Assembly: GCF_029873635.1 (NCBI RefSeq)
Contig: NC_080419.1
Location: 75,628,597-75,692,596, forward strand
Origin: Malania oleifera
Taxonomy: Eukaryota > Streptophyta > Magnoliopsida > Santalales > Ximeniaceae
Direction of reading: 5' to 3'
DNA: 64,000 bases
The position numbers and the translations under genes are program-made. The notes beneath the pieces were generated by a model that was not told the origin of the DNA, did no database searches, and saw only the letters and a list, made by a program, of their open reading frames with translations. Positions 44,945 to 55,039 of the stretch are shown in pieces. Each line of letters starts with the position of its first letter. Positions within the stretch are counted from its first letter, which is position 1.

Positions 44945-45700
44945 TTGCTCAAAAAGTTTAACATGGAAGATGGTAAAATTTTAGGAACACCTATGAGGTC
45001 TTCCGCAAAATTGGATAAAGATGTGCAAGGTGTACCGTTGGATGTTAAGCTCTACCATGAAATGATAGGTAGCCTATTATATCTAACTGCTAGTAGGCCT
45101 AATATTATATTTAGCATATGTTTATGCTCAAGATTTCAGGCTGCAACTAAAGAGTCACATCTATTAGCTGTTAAAAGGATAGTTAGAAACCTTATTGGAA
45201 CTACTGAACTTGGATTGTTGTATCCTAAGTAAACTTTGCTTGAGATTGTCAGTTATTCTAAAGCTGACTTTGTCAATAGCAAAGTAGATAGTAAAAGCAC
45301 TAGTGGCACTTGTCACTATTTAGGACAATCCTTAGTTTCTTGGTTTTTTAAAGAAATAGAATTCAATTGCATTGTCCATAGCCAAGGCTAGATACATAGC
45401 GGTTGGTAGTTGTTGTGCGCAAATGCTATATATAAAGCAACAACTAATGGACTATGGATTGTACTATGAAAATTTTCATACAAAGTGTGATAATACGAGT
45501 GGAATAAACATCTCAAAGAATCCTATATCATATTCACGAACTAAGCAAATAGAAATTAGACATCATTTTCTTCATGACCATGTACAAAAGGGGGATGTGG
45601 AACTTGAGTTTGTGTGTGAAGATGAACAATGGGCATACACATTCATGAAACCACTTAGGGAGGATAGGTTTATCTAAATTAGACGTGAATTAGGCTTGAT
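44945..45700 (+). pseudogene. Copia RNase H of the family B element
   Basis: The open stretch 44,945-45,232 reads LLKKFNMEDGKILGTPM, YHEMIGSLLYLTASRPN and HLLAVKRIVRNLIGT, then a stop. SKADFVNSKVDSKSTSG and a second open stretch 45,372-45,677 follow, with ARYIAVGSCCAQ, NTSGINISKNPISYSRTK, IEIRHHFLHDHVQKGDV and FMKPLREDRFI. The catalytic STAEAEY motif reads SIAKARY, so the glutamate is lost. Confidence 0.88.
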
Positions 45701-45984
45701 GCATAGTCGAAAAGTTGCCTAGAGATATATTAGAATACATAACTGAGGGGGAGCAATGTAAATTGAAATTAAGTAATGGCTATTGTATGTTAAATTTTTT
45801 ATGGATATATGACACATGTTGATGCGCACATGTATTTTTTTGAACTTTAATGAATTGATTTGCTTATCTATATCAATGTTGATTAAAAATGCTATTGTAT
45901 GTTTAACATGAAATTTGTTTTAACAAAGCAGCTATACCTTTAGAAAAGGGTGAGAGAGATATATTGTTTAACATAGGGGGAGAT

Positions 45985-46325
45985 ATGTATATATATATAT
46001 ATATATTAAAAAACTAAAAAGGGTAATAAACTTTTAACTTTGTATACTTTTTTTGTATACCTTTTTGTTGATGTCAAAAGGGGGAGAAATATCCCGCAGT
46101 AAAATTTTGAAAATATCCTCCTGCAAATATCCTACTGAAAATATCGCGCAGTAAATTTTTGAGACAAAGGGGAAGAAATATTTCAGAGTAATATTCATAA
46201 CAAAGGGAGAATAAGTGCCCGCTACAAATATCCTACTAAAAATATCTCGAAATAAATTTTTGAAACAAAGAGGAAGAAATATTTCACAGTAATATTCAAG
46301 ACAAAGGGAGAATAAGTGGTTCAAA
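45985..46325 (+). repeat. 3' untranslated repeats with polypurine-like tracts
   Basis: After a (TA)n at 45,987-46,006, a unit of about 101 bases repeats. GACAAAGGGGAAGAAATATT at 46,164 and AACAAAGAGGAAGAAATATT at 46,264 are each followed by CAGAGTAATATTCA-type sequence and ACAAAGGGAGAATAAGTG. An extra AAAAGGGGGAGAAAT stands at 46,076. These resemble the true polypurine tract 400 bases downstream. Confidence 0.75.
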
Positions 46326-46463
46326 TTACAATCCTGAAAAGTTTATTGTCTTTATTCTACATATTGTTTGGATTAATTTGTGCCACTGTTCACCATGCAT
46401 ATTCTTAGGGGGAGCCTGTTTAGACTAAACCTAAAATTTTTGCTTGTGTATTTGTCATCATCA

Positions 46464-46476
46464 AAAAGGGGGAGAT
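46464..46476 (+). other. polypurine tract of the family B element
   Basis: AAAAGGGGGAGAT adjoins the 3' LTR start TGTTGACTCTATGAGTCC. It is preceded by GTATTTGTCATCATC, shared with the other SIRE-type elements here. Confidence 0.93.
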
Positions 46477-48313
46477 TGTTGACTCTATGAGTCCAATCCT
46501 ATTTTGATAATGACAAATCACATAGTATTTTACCTGTGCATTGAGATTGTGAACAGGATCATTACATAGCATGCACAGAAGGTAAGGAAGTCATGGAGGC
46601 CATGAGGAAATAAAAGCATATACAACCTGGCACACTCCATGGAATTAGGAGAGCAAAAGGAAGAAGCAAGCTTCAAGTTTTTCAATTGTATTGGGTATTT
46701 AGTATTTGATTGTATTTACATATCTCACATGATATAGTTGGAAGCGCAAAATAGCATATAGATGGACCTTAGCATACATGCATTATATGAAAATTTACAC
46801 TTACTTATCCTAGTTTGACTTGGGGTAAATAAGGCAGCTTGTCAACAAACCCAATGGCCTCGTTGACGAACACATGAAGGCCACTAGGTGACAAATGTTT
46901 TGTTCTCGTCAATGAGAAATTACCAAGAGCTCAAAAATTTTAGATAGTCCTCTCATTGATGAATGAGTGTTAAACACTCATCGACGAATGTATCCACTTG
47001 TCAACAAAGCTCGCGGTGCATAACAACATTTCAACATGGACACGGACAGAAACTGTTTATTTTAAATGATCCAACGACCAAAATTTGATCAAATACCGAG
47101 AGCACTTATAAGCATAAGCTATAAACCCTAGAGCATCACTTTTTGCATACATCTTGAGAGCCTTGAACGTATTACAAACTTCTTGCCTGCACTCCAAAGC
47201 ATTCACATAAATTTTGGGCATTTTGTGCATCAAAGGGCATTCATTCAAATCTTTTGCAAACAACTTGGGTATTGAGGTTTGGTGAAAAAAGTATCGTTTT
47301 TGATATATTGATCTTTATTCTCAAAGTTTTGTACTCTCATAATCATATTGTTAAATATTTCTTGAGAGCAAGAACTTGAGTTCTTCATATATATTTTTTT
47401 ATGTGAAAAACAAACCTTTAAAAGGTTTATGAAAGTTTAAATATTTGAAAGTATTCACTTTTATCCAAAATTTTCATCTTAGATCATTTATTGCAAAACA
47501 TATTTGATTAGATCTTTGAAGCAAATTTGTCCTTCAAATATTTTTATAAAGATCATATTGTGGATTAGATATTTGGAACAAAACTGATTTATTTAGATCT
47601 TTGGAGCCAAACTGATTTACATATAATTTTACAAAGATTAATTAGTTAGATTCAATCTTTGAAGCATAATAGTGATATCGATATTTATACAAAAATTAAT
47701 AAAAGACTTTATTGACCATATCACATACACTCATTGAGCTTCATGATATATCATCTGAGTATGTATTAGGATTTCAATTGTACTCATTAGCTTGTTAAGA
47801 AGCATTTGAGTTTTGAAGAAAATTGTAATCATTTTTTATTGTATTGACTATTCAGGTTTTTGAACCGGAGTGAGGAGGAAGTTACACCTCTTGTAAGCAG
47901 CGGATTATAACGGGAAACTCCATCCCAGTTAAAGGAGTGGGATTAGTGGAATCCTTTAGTGGGTTGCTCAAGGCAAGGATGTAGACTGGGTTGGTTGAAC
48001 CTCGTAAAAATCTACGTTTGTATCTCTCTTCCCTCATCTCCTTTAATTTCCGCTTGCGTTTCATTGTCAATCTTGCACGTTTGTATGTTGTTAAATATTA
48101 CGAGCACTTGAGACTTATTTGGGTATCATTGAGTTTATTAAGATATTAATTTAAATTAAATTCATTAGATAGCTTAACAAATTGAAATCTAAGAATTCCC
48201 TAACTTGTGATTATTTTGTTAAATATTAAAATAGGGATTAAGTGATTAAATAATTTTAAATAATTTTTAAATACCTAATTGACCCCCCTCTTGGGATTAC
48301 ACCTAAATTAATA
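46477..48313 (+). repeat. 3' LTR of the family B element
   Basis: The 1,837-bp LTR ends CCCTCTTGGGATTACACC with TAAATTAATA, followed by the target duplication GATAG. The motif array near 46,855-47,005 has CGACGAATG and GTTGACGAACA forms. It is broadly collinear with 28,108-29,884. Confidence 0.92.
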
Positions 48314-48318
48314 GATAG

Positions 48319-48819
48319 GATTGTGCTACCACACATTAGCCATCTATAGCGACATGTGGTAGTAGGCAGTGCTTTTGGTTTTTTTTTTTTTCTAAAAATC
48401 AAAGGGTTGCCACATGGCAGGGTGATGTCAATGTGGTGTCACTCGCCATATAGTAGAAAGTGATAGGCATTGGGGATTGGGAATGGATCGCTAATGTGGT
48501 AGCGATCTAGTTGTCTAGAGTAAAAACAATTTGGATGGTCAGGATTGGGCCACATCACCCCCAAGCATGTGGTCGTGGTTATGGCACGTGTCACTGTTAG
48601 ATGGTGACACATGTGCCACTTATTATTTTTTTTTTTTGAAAAGTTAATATATATAATTTTGTTCCTTTTTTTTCTTCCTTTTCTTTTGTTCCTTTTTTTT
48701 TTTCTTCCCCTTCCCCAAGTTCTCTTGAATTTTCCTTTTCCCTCTCTAATTCTCTTACCTCTCTCTCATCCCACCCCTGACTCTCTCCCTACTCACTCAG
48801 CTCACTCACTCTCTCTCCG

Positions 48820-48859
<40 letters not shown>

Positions 48860-49034
48860 CACTCTAGACAGCCACCATTGTGGTCACACCTTCTCCGATG
48901 GCTTCTGCTACCCATAACAAACCCTGGTGAACTTCCCTATCCCTCTTCAATTCTTCTCACTTTCTCTTTGTTTATTCTCTTTCTATTTTCTTTTTAGATC
49001 TATTCTAACCATTTTTTTTTTCATTTTTGGGTTA
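48319..49034. other. unassigned sequence with CT-rich tract
   Basis: This continues the host sequence of 27,957-28,107. It contains palindromic words such as GCCACATGGC and TGACACATGTGCCAC, a T/C-rich block from 48,655 and (CT)n at about 48,822-48,852. A 128-codon frame (48,611-48,997) is Phe/Leu/Ser-rich because of the pyrimidine tract, and I do not regard it as a gene. At about 49,035 the truncated end of a Copia pol begins. Confidence 0.45.
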
Positions 49035-50100
49035 GATAAAGGCTCAACCTTTAGAAAGCCAGGAAATGAGAGATGAACCAAGAAAGATACAAAAACCAAT
49101 AAAAAATCTTCGATTTGCAGAGCAGCTGGCCCAATTTGAGTCAGTGAAGGCACTAAGTTGAAAACTTGAGCTATTTGAGAAGAACAATCCATGACCAGGA
49201 CTAGATTTAAGATAACGTAGGACACGTTCAGCAGCTTCGAAATGAGGAGTACGTGGATTGGCCATAAACTGGCTTAGAACTTGAACACTGTATGTCAAGT
49301 TAGGTCGAGTGATAGTAAGATATAGCAGGTGACCAACGAGCCTTCTATAAGGTAATGGACTAGCAAGTAACTCACCATCTTCATTGGAAAGTTTGAGATT
49401 CTACACCATTGGAAAAGCAATTGGTTTACATCCTAAAAGACCTAAATCTCGTAGAATGTCTAAGGCATATTTCTGCTAACAAAGAGAAATACCCTTTGAA
49501 GAACAAGCCACCTCCAAACCTAAGAAATAACACAAGGAGCCGAGTTCCTTAATCTTAAACTTCTCATCAAGAAAAGATTTAATAGCAGTAATGCAAGACA
49601 TATTAGAACTAGCAACTACAATGTCATTAACATAGATGATAAGAACTGTAAAATCAGCACTATCAACAAGAGTAAAGAAGCAAAAATCAATCTTCGATTA
49701 AGTGAATCCAAAAGAGAAAAGTGCTGAAGTAAGCTTGGAAAACCATTGACGTGAAGCTTGCTTTAAAATATAAAAGCTTTTAGTTAATCTACAAACCATA
49801 TTGGCCCCCTAAGCTGCAAATCCAAGAAGAAGCTTTATATACACGTCCTCAGAAAAATCACCATGAAGAAAAGAATTATTCACATAAAAATGGTGAATAA
49901 AGAGATTCTGGGAGGCAATAATAGCAAGTAAACACCAAACACTAGTAAGCTTAGCAAACGGTGAAAAAGTTTCAATGTAATTTAGGCCTTCATGTTGAGT
50001 ATATCCTTTGGCTACTAAAAGGGCTTTATAATGTTCAATTGAACCATCTAAATGATATTTAATCCGATGTACTCATTTATAGCCAATACGTTGATGTGTT
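49035..50100 (-). pseudogene. Copia reverse transcriptase and RNase H start (third Copia lineage)
   Basis: The minus-strand order is [33 protein letters not shown], the active site VLIIYVNDIVVAS (YVND, with aspartate replaced by asparagine), FLDEKFKIKELGSLCYFLGLE and ISLCQQKYALDILRDLG. From 49,298 a clean stretch follows with TYSVQVLSQFMANP, AAERVLRYLKSSPGHGL and AFTDSNWASCSANRRF. It stops at about 49,035 in SWLSKG, losing most of RNase H. The sequence style (LLYLTITRPN, GHGLFFSN) belongs to a Copia lineage distinct from the SIRE type elsewhere in the window. Confidence 0.85.
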
Positions 50101-51360
50101 GGATGCAAGGCAGTGATAGTCTATGTATGGTTTTCTTCAAGAGTCTCAAGTTTAGTAGCTATAGCATCTCTACAATGAGAAAACTTAACAACTTCATGGC
50201 AGAACTGTGGTTCCTCAGTGGAAGAAACATTAAGAAAAAAAAAAAGAGTGATTGGTAGGAGATAGGGAAGAATATGAAAGAACTGAACTAAGATCATAGG
50301 GCATACCTGAAGAAGGCCGAGAGAAATGAAGAACAGACTTGCCGGGTTGTGAAACATTGGCCAGATTATAGTGGTAATCACGTAAATATGATGGAGGATG
50401 ACGAATACGAGTAGAATGACAAGGAGGAACAGAAACTAGAATATTAGAATCATTAGAAGTAAAGTTAGATGGAGAAGCCAGACTGTGTGAAGGAGAAACA
50501 AAAGTGTTTGATGGAAAAGGAAAATAAATATCATCAAAAGGACATGGAAGAACTAAAGAAAAAGAAAGAAAATAAGACGCATAGGTGAGAAAATTAAAAG
50601 AAAGAGATGAAAAAGAAAGTGTGTTTCATGAAAAATAACATCTTGTGAAATAAAAAAATCATGAGAGGAAAGATCAAAAAATCGGTAACCTTTGATAGCA
50701 AAAGGATAACTAAGAAATACACACTTCAGAACTCAAGAATCAAACTTGTTACGAGAGGATGATAAATTTAATGAAAAATAAAAATAGCCAAATACACGTA
50801 AATGTTTACAAGAAGGAAGTTTAGAAAAGTGAACTTCAAAAGGGGATTTGTTAGAAAAAAGAGGAGTAGGCATTCGGTTTACAAGATAGGTTGCAATAAG
50901 GATACAATCTGCCCAAAAGGGTAAAGGAAGGTGAGTTTGAAATCAAAGAGAACTGACAACATTAAGTAGATGTTTGTGCTTTCATTCAACAACTGAATTT
51001 TGATGAGGTGTAGCAACACAAGTGCATTGGCGGATGATTCCTTTTGAAACAAGAAAATCAGACATAAGAAATTCCTGCCAATTATCAGTGCGAAGAATTT
51101 TGACAGAGGTATGAAATTGATTTTCAACAAGAATAACAAAAATTCTGTAGGAGCATACCTGTCACACTTTTATTCTTTATTAAAAAAATCCATGTACATC
51201 GAGAGAAATCATCTACAATGAAAAGAAAATAACGAAATCCTTGTAAGGTACCCACAGAAAAAGGGCCCCAAATATCAGCATAAACAATTTAAAAACTAAA
51301 TGTAGTCACTAAAGTGCTTGAAGGAAAAGGCAAGCAATGTTGCTTAGCCATTGGACAAAC
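50101..51360 (-). pseudogene. Copia integrase (third Copia lineage)
   Basis: In broken minus-strand frames the zinc-site end and core start are visible at 51,180-51,350: CPMAKQHCLPFPSS, YADIWGPFSVGTLQGF and FLFIVDDFSRCTWIF. From about 51,060 down to 50,110 are IN C-terminal and linker remnants (HPPSYLRDYHYNLA near 50,390 and HSSAMKLLSF near 50,190). Short open stretches exist (50,121-50,381, 50,879-51,139), but many stops intervene. The gene is strongly degenerate. Confidence 0.75.
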
Positions 51361-51473
51361 ATTGTAGAGAGAATTATTAGCAGACTTAAAAGAGGAAAAA
51401 AAGAAGAAGAAGCAAATCATGAAGCGAAGGGAGAAGGATGATAGCTTTAAAGTTCATCCCAATAGCCCTTCAA

Positions 51474-51956
51474 CTAAGTATAATACTGAGTAATAGAAAA
51501 TTGAACTTGAGATAAATATGAGATAGCTTTCTTGAGTTCAAACATGCGAGGAACGTTGCTATGAGAGAAACGATCATGAAGATCCAACCAAATTGCACGA
51601 GTAGTGGTCGCATAGATGACACTGGCTACAATCTCCTTATAAATTGAATTGAGAAGCCATGCCACAACCATGCTATTACAGTGGCTCCATGGATAGTGAA
51701 GAGAATCAGAAATTGGTGGTTGAGGGAGGGATCCATCAATGAAAGTTATCTTATTCTTTGCATTCAAAGAAGTGAGCATCGATCGACTCCATGTATGATA
51801 GTTATCTCTGGTCAAGACATGAGAAACAAGAAAAACGCCAGGATCGTCTGAATTACTAAGATGATATGGATTGACAAAATCATCAATGGTTAATGAAGAA
51901 TAAGAAGGTGGAATGACATATGTGGAAGGAGAAGAGGGAATTGGAGCTTCAGCCAT
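51474..51956 (-). pseudogene. Copia gag N-terminal domain (third Copia lineage)
   Basis: A 160-codon stretch starts MAEAPIPSSPSTYVIPP and carries the Retrotran_gag_3-type block: NPYHLSNSDDPGVFLVSHVL, NYHTWSRSMLTSL, FIDGSLPQP and WLLNSIYKEIVASV. This is the conserved N-terminus of many plant Copia gags. It ends SYLSQVQFSITQYYT just where the normal gag continues; the rest of gag, the zinc knuckle and the protease are deleted, and the GAG-pre-integrase end follows within about 150 bases. The start lies about 30 bases from the primer site, as expected. Confidence 0.88.
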
Positions 51957-51988
51957 TATAGAAGCTTGAGAGAAAACACTTTAAAATT

Positions 51989-52000
51989 GCTCTAATACCA
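51989..52000 (-). other. primer-binding site of the third-lineage Copia
   Basis: The minus strand reads TGGTATTAGAGC, one base different from the Copia standard. It lies between the gag start and the LTR. Confidence 0.85.
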
Positions 52001-52295
52001 TATTAAATTTATGAAAGTACTTCAACTTTATTCACACGAAAAGTAGCCTACAACAGGGTATTTATATACAATAATTCAATAACTGAACTACCAACTCAAG
52101 AACTTAAATAACAACTAATTGAACTAACAAATGAACTACCAACTGAAGAACTAAATTAACAATTAACTGAACTAACAACACAAGAACTAAATCATAACTA
52201 GAAGCCGCTACTGCAGCTAACTGAGAGCTGTTGCTGCTATTTGTTGCGTGAGATGAGTGCCGTTTAGTTTGGGTCATGTTCAGTCCGGTTTTCTT
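52001..52295 (-). mobile_element. truncated 5' LTR of the minus-strand third-lineage Copia
   Basis: On the minus strand it ends in AATAAAGTTGAAGTACTTTC and AAATTTAATA just before the primer site. Repeats of GTTAGTTCAGTTAATTG-type words mark it. Its upstream part is replaced at about 52,295 by pol sequence of an oppositely oriented copy. Confidence 0.72.
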
Positions 52296-52418
52296 CATTT
52301 GCTTTATGTGCCTTTATGTCATCAACTGGTAGACTTCTTTATCAAAGCTTTGTCTTCTGATTCTTTTCATTATTTACTTGCCAAATTGGGCGTGCTCAAC
52401 ATACACTGTCCAGCTTGA
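52296..52418 (+). pseudogene. C-terminal end of Copia RNase H, plus strand
   Basis: The 40 codons and stop read HLLYVPLCHQLVDFFIKALS, then SDSFHYLLAKLGVLNIHCPA and TGA at 52,416-52,418. HQLVDFFIKAL and LLAKLGV are the well-conserved end of Copia pol. Only this tail of the plus-strand element remains. It connects cleanly to its polypurine tract and LTR. Confidence 0.88.
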
Positions 52419-52701
52419 GGGGGCATATTATGAATTATAGCAAGCATCTCACATAACACCAACAATAGCATAGTAGCAGTAGCAGCAGCTCATCTCATGC
52501 AGCAGTTAGCAGCAGCAAGCAGTTGGTGACAGAAGTTAGTAGTAGCAGCAAATCTCGGTTAGTGGCAGTAGTAGCTTACAGTTATAATTTTGTTCTTGTG
52601 TTGTTAGTTCGGTTAATTGTTAATTTGGGAGTTTAGTTGTTAGTTCAGTTTGTTGTTAATTTAGTTCTTGAGTTGGAAGTTCAGTTATTGAATTGTTGTA
52701 T
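52413..52701 (+). mobile_element. polypurine tract and truncated 3' LTR of the plus-strand third-lineage Copia
   Basis: GCTTGAGGGGGCA overlaps the pol stop, as is usual for this lineage, and the LTR begins near 52,426 (TATTATGAATTATAGC). The LTR is the inverted counterpart of 52,001-52,295 over words such as CATCTCATGCAGCAG, TTCTTGTGTTGTTAGTTC and GTTCAGTTATTGAATTG. It breaks off at about 52,701, where a D-family LTR starts. Confidence 0.8.
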
Positions 52702-54545
52702 TGAAAAGTAAGGTGCACTCCTAAAAAGGGGGATGAATTGGGATTTAATTTTTTTTTTGAAACTCCTTTTATAAACTCTTTCTCAACTAATTTTCGGATT
52801 TAGCAATCACACATGTATCGTTTGATTTTCAATTCACAAAATCAGCCAAGAAAAAATTTAATTTAAATCTTTATGGATAAGTATATCAATTTGAATGCTT
52901 TTCAAGTTTTTTAATACTTCTTTTGGAAAATTAAACCAAAACTCTATAATTCAATTCAATCAATCAAGATAAGCTACATAATATGAAATACTATAACAAT
53001 TTCACCAAGCTTCCAAGACTTAGTCTTTTGATGTTGAGCTGTAGCTGATGAATGACCTGTATAATGAACGTACTCCCTTAGAAGTTTTCCGCAAGATTCA
53101 ATCAATGTACACCCTTTTATTTAAGGTTTTCGGAATTCCCTATCACAAAATAATTTCCAGCAATTTAAATAAGCATCCATGTAGTTTATATGTGTTGAAA
53201 TTTAAAGAGAATAGGGAAGAGAGTGGCACCAAGATTTTTACGAGGTTCAGCTATACCCTCCTACGTCCTCGCCTTAGGTACACCACCAAAGGATTGCACT
53301 ATACCACTCCTTTAACTAGATGGAGCAAACTGTTTACACACTCCTTCAAGTAGAATAGAGCCCTCCTCTCCAAGTGATGCCCCATGCTTGGTAATCCAAC
53401 GATTCAACAATCATGAACCATCAAAGACAACAAGAATAATAAAAATTCTTTTGTACAAAGACACTCTCAAAATAGATCTGATTAGTACAAGTTTAAGCAC
53501 AACTAATATACTTCAATTTAAATATCAATAAAGAAAGGATTTGAAGCTCAAGAAATTAATCACCAGGTTCTTCTTTGGATTTGAAAATTCTCTGCAAGAG
53601 GACAAGAACCATGTGGTCGTATTAGCAGAAATTGAGTAATACTTCAACAAGAATGTGTGAGCAAGAGAGCTTTTGAAGAGTATGAGAATTATAGACTTTG
53701 ATTGCTGATTGTATGTAGTTGTCTTTGATTCTTGGGTTTAACATGTATTTATAGATAGAAAAAGTATAATTTTATTATTCTCCAAGTTGCTTGGAGTTTT
53801 TCCCAAGTTTTTACAAAATTGGGGTCTGAAAAATCTAATTTGGAAACTTTTCTTAGCTATTAAAAAATAGCTGTTATGAAGTTCAGTCACTTCCCGGGGT
53901 CAATCGCCTGGGTTTTGAAAATTCAGTGAAATATCAAAGTCAAAATGGGGTTAGTCGTCTGGACTCACGGGGGTTAGTCGACTGGGCCTTTTTTGTCTCT
54001 CAAAATTAATTAAGCATAAATTGTCAATTTCCTGACCAGAATGGGTCAGTCGTCTGGACAGACAAAAATTCATGTTTTGCCATTTTGTTTCCAAAAGATA
54101 TATATATATATTTTTTTTGCGAAATTGTTTCCATACTTTTGAAAATATTTTCTGGAGTTTTCAAAATTTTGTCTCTAAGTCAATAATAAATCCTAATGAG
54201 TTTCAATGCATCCATATTGATGTAAAATAAAGTACTTACATAAGACTCCTTTAAGACTTAAAAACTTTCTAAACATTAAGTCTTCATGTATGTCTTTCTT
54301 TGAGTCCATCCTGACCTTGAGCTTCAATAGTCTTTAAACTTTCATAAAATTTGTCAATCTTTGATCTTTTGAACTTTGTTTTGATCACTTGTCTTTGGAA
54401 TATAGACTTTCAATAACACTTGTGATCACTTGATCTTGAACTCTAAACCTTGATTCTTGAAACATCATCACTTTTACCAAAACATGTTAAATTCCCTTGA
54501 TTTGTTATCATCAAAACAAGATTCTTAAGCCTTTTTAGGCCAACT
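52702..54545 (-). mobile_element. 3' LTR of a second Copia family D element
   Basis: The 1,844-bp minus-strand LTR begins AGTTGGCCTAAAAAGGCTTAA at 54,545 and ends TTAGGAGTGCACCTTACTTTTCA at 52,702. A polypurine tract adjoins it at 54,546. Its minus-strand TATA box, TATAAATA, is at 53,746-53,753. Motifs of the D array (GTCAATCGCCTGGG, GGTTAGTCGTCTGGAC, GGTTAGTCGACTGGGCC, GGTCAGTCGTCTGGAC) lie at 53,880-54,062. Confidence 0.85.
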
Positions 54546-54563
54546 ATCTCCCCATTTTTTTAT
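54546..54563 (-). other. polypurine tract of the second D element
   Basis: The minus strand reads AAAAAAATGGGGAGAT, directly before the LTR. TATTTGTCATCATA precedes it, the same context as in the other SIRE-type elements. Confidence 0.8.
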
Positions 54564-55039
54564 GATGACAAATACAAAGAAAAAGTGAGTGAACCTTAAT
54601 AAGGCTCCCCTTTACAATAAGCATATTTTTAACAGTGTTTTGAGAAAAAAAAAATCATTCATATGATCAAATAGTTCAAGATTCAACCATGTAAGTTCAT
54701 TTTTCAAGATCTATACATCAATCAAGTATCAGTGCATCATAGTTCATGTCATCATATCAGTATTAGCAACATCATATCACGTCTCATAGTCTTTTTCGGC
54801 TTTATCTTAATTTTGCTCAAATTTCTCAACTTTGCATTTTATCTCCTCAATTTTGCTATTTATCTCAATTTTGCTTATACTTTCTCCCCCTTTTGGACAT
54901 CAATCAAAAAGAGAAAAGTAACAAAGCAAAGCAAATGTAGTCACAAAATATCACACAAAAAAATAAAATAAAAAATAATCATATTTGTCCAGAGGTGTAT
55001 ACAGTGTCAAAAACATTTGGAGATACAAACCAAAGTAAT
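54564..55039 (-). other. 3' untranslated region of the second D element
   Basis: It holds the typical GATGACAAATACA and AAGGCTCCCCTTTACAATAA words (complement of the element's conserved 3' end), short T/A-rich runs and an AAAAGGGGGAGAAAG purine tract on the minus strand near 54,884. No coding is recognised. Confidence 0.55.

Larger units (their letters stand above)
28108..48313 (+). mobile_element. full-length SIRE/Maximus-like Copia element (family B) carrying a nested insertion
   Basis: Both LTRs, primer site, gag, protease, integrase, reverse transcriptase, RNase H, polypurine tract and a perfect 5-base target duplication (GATAG at 28,103-28,107 and 48,314-48,318) are present. Net of the insertion at 32,328-43,356 the element is about 9.2 kb, normal for this lineage. 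Every gene has stops or frameshifts, so it could not transpose alone. The 5' LTR begins CATTGACTC where the 3' LTR has TGTTGACTC, one of many differences between the LTRs showing age. Confidence 0.93.

Noticed and set aside
48611..48997. 128-codon Phe/Leu/Ser-rich ORF, resembling a membrane protein
   Set aside because: It is driven by a pyrimidine-rich tract including (CT)n; no independent evidence of coding.
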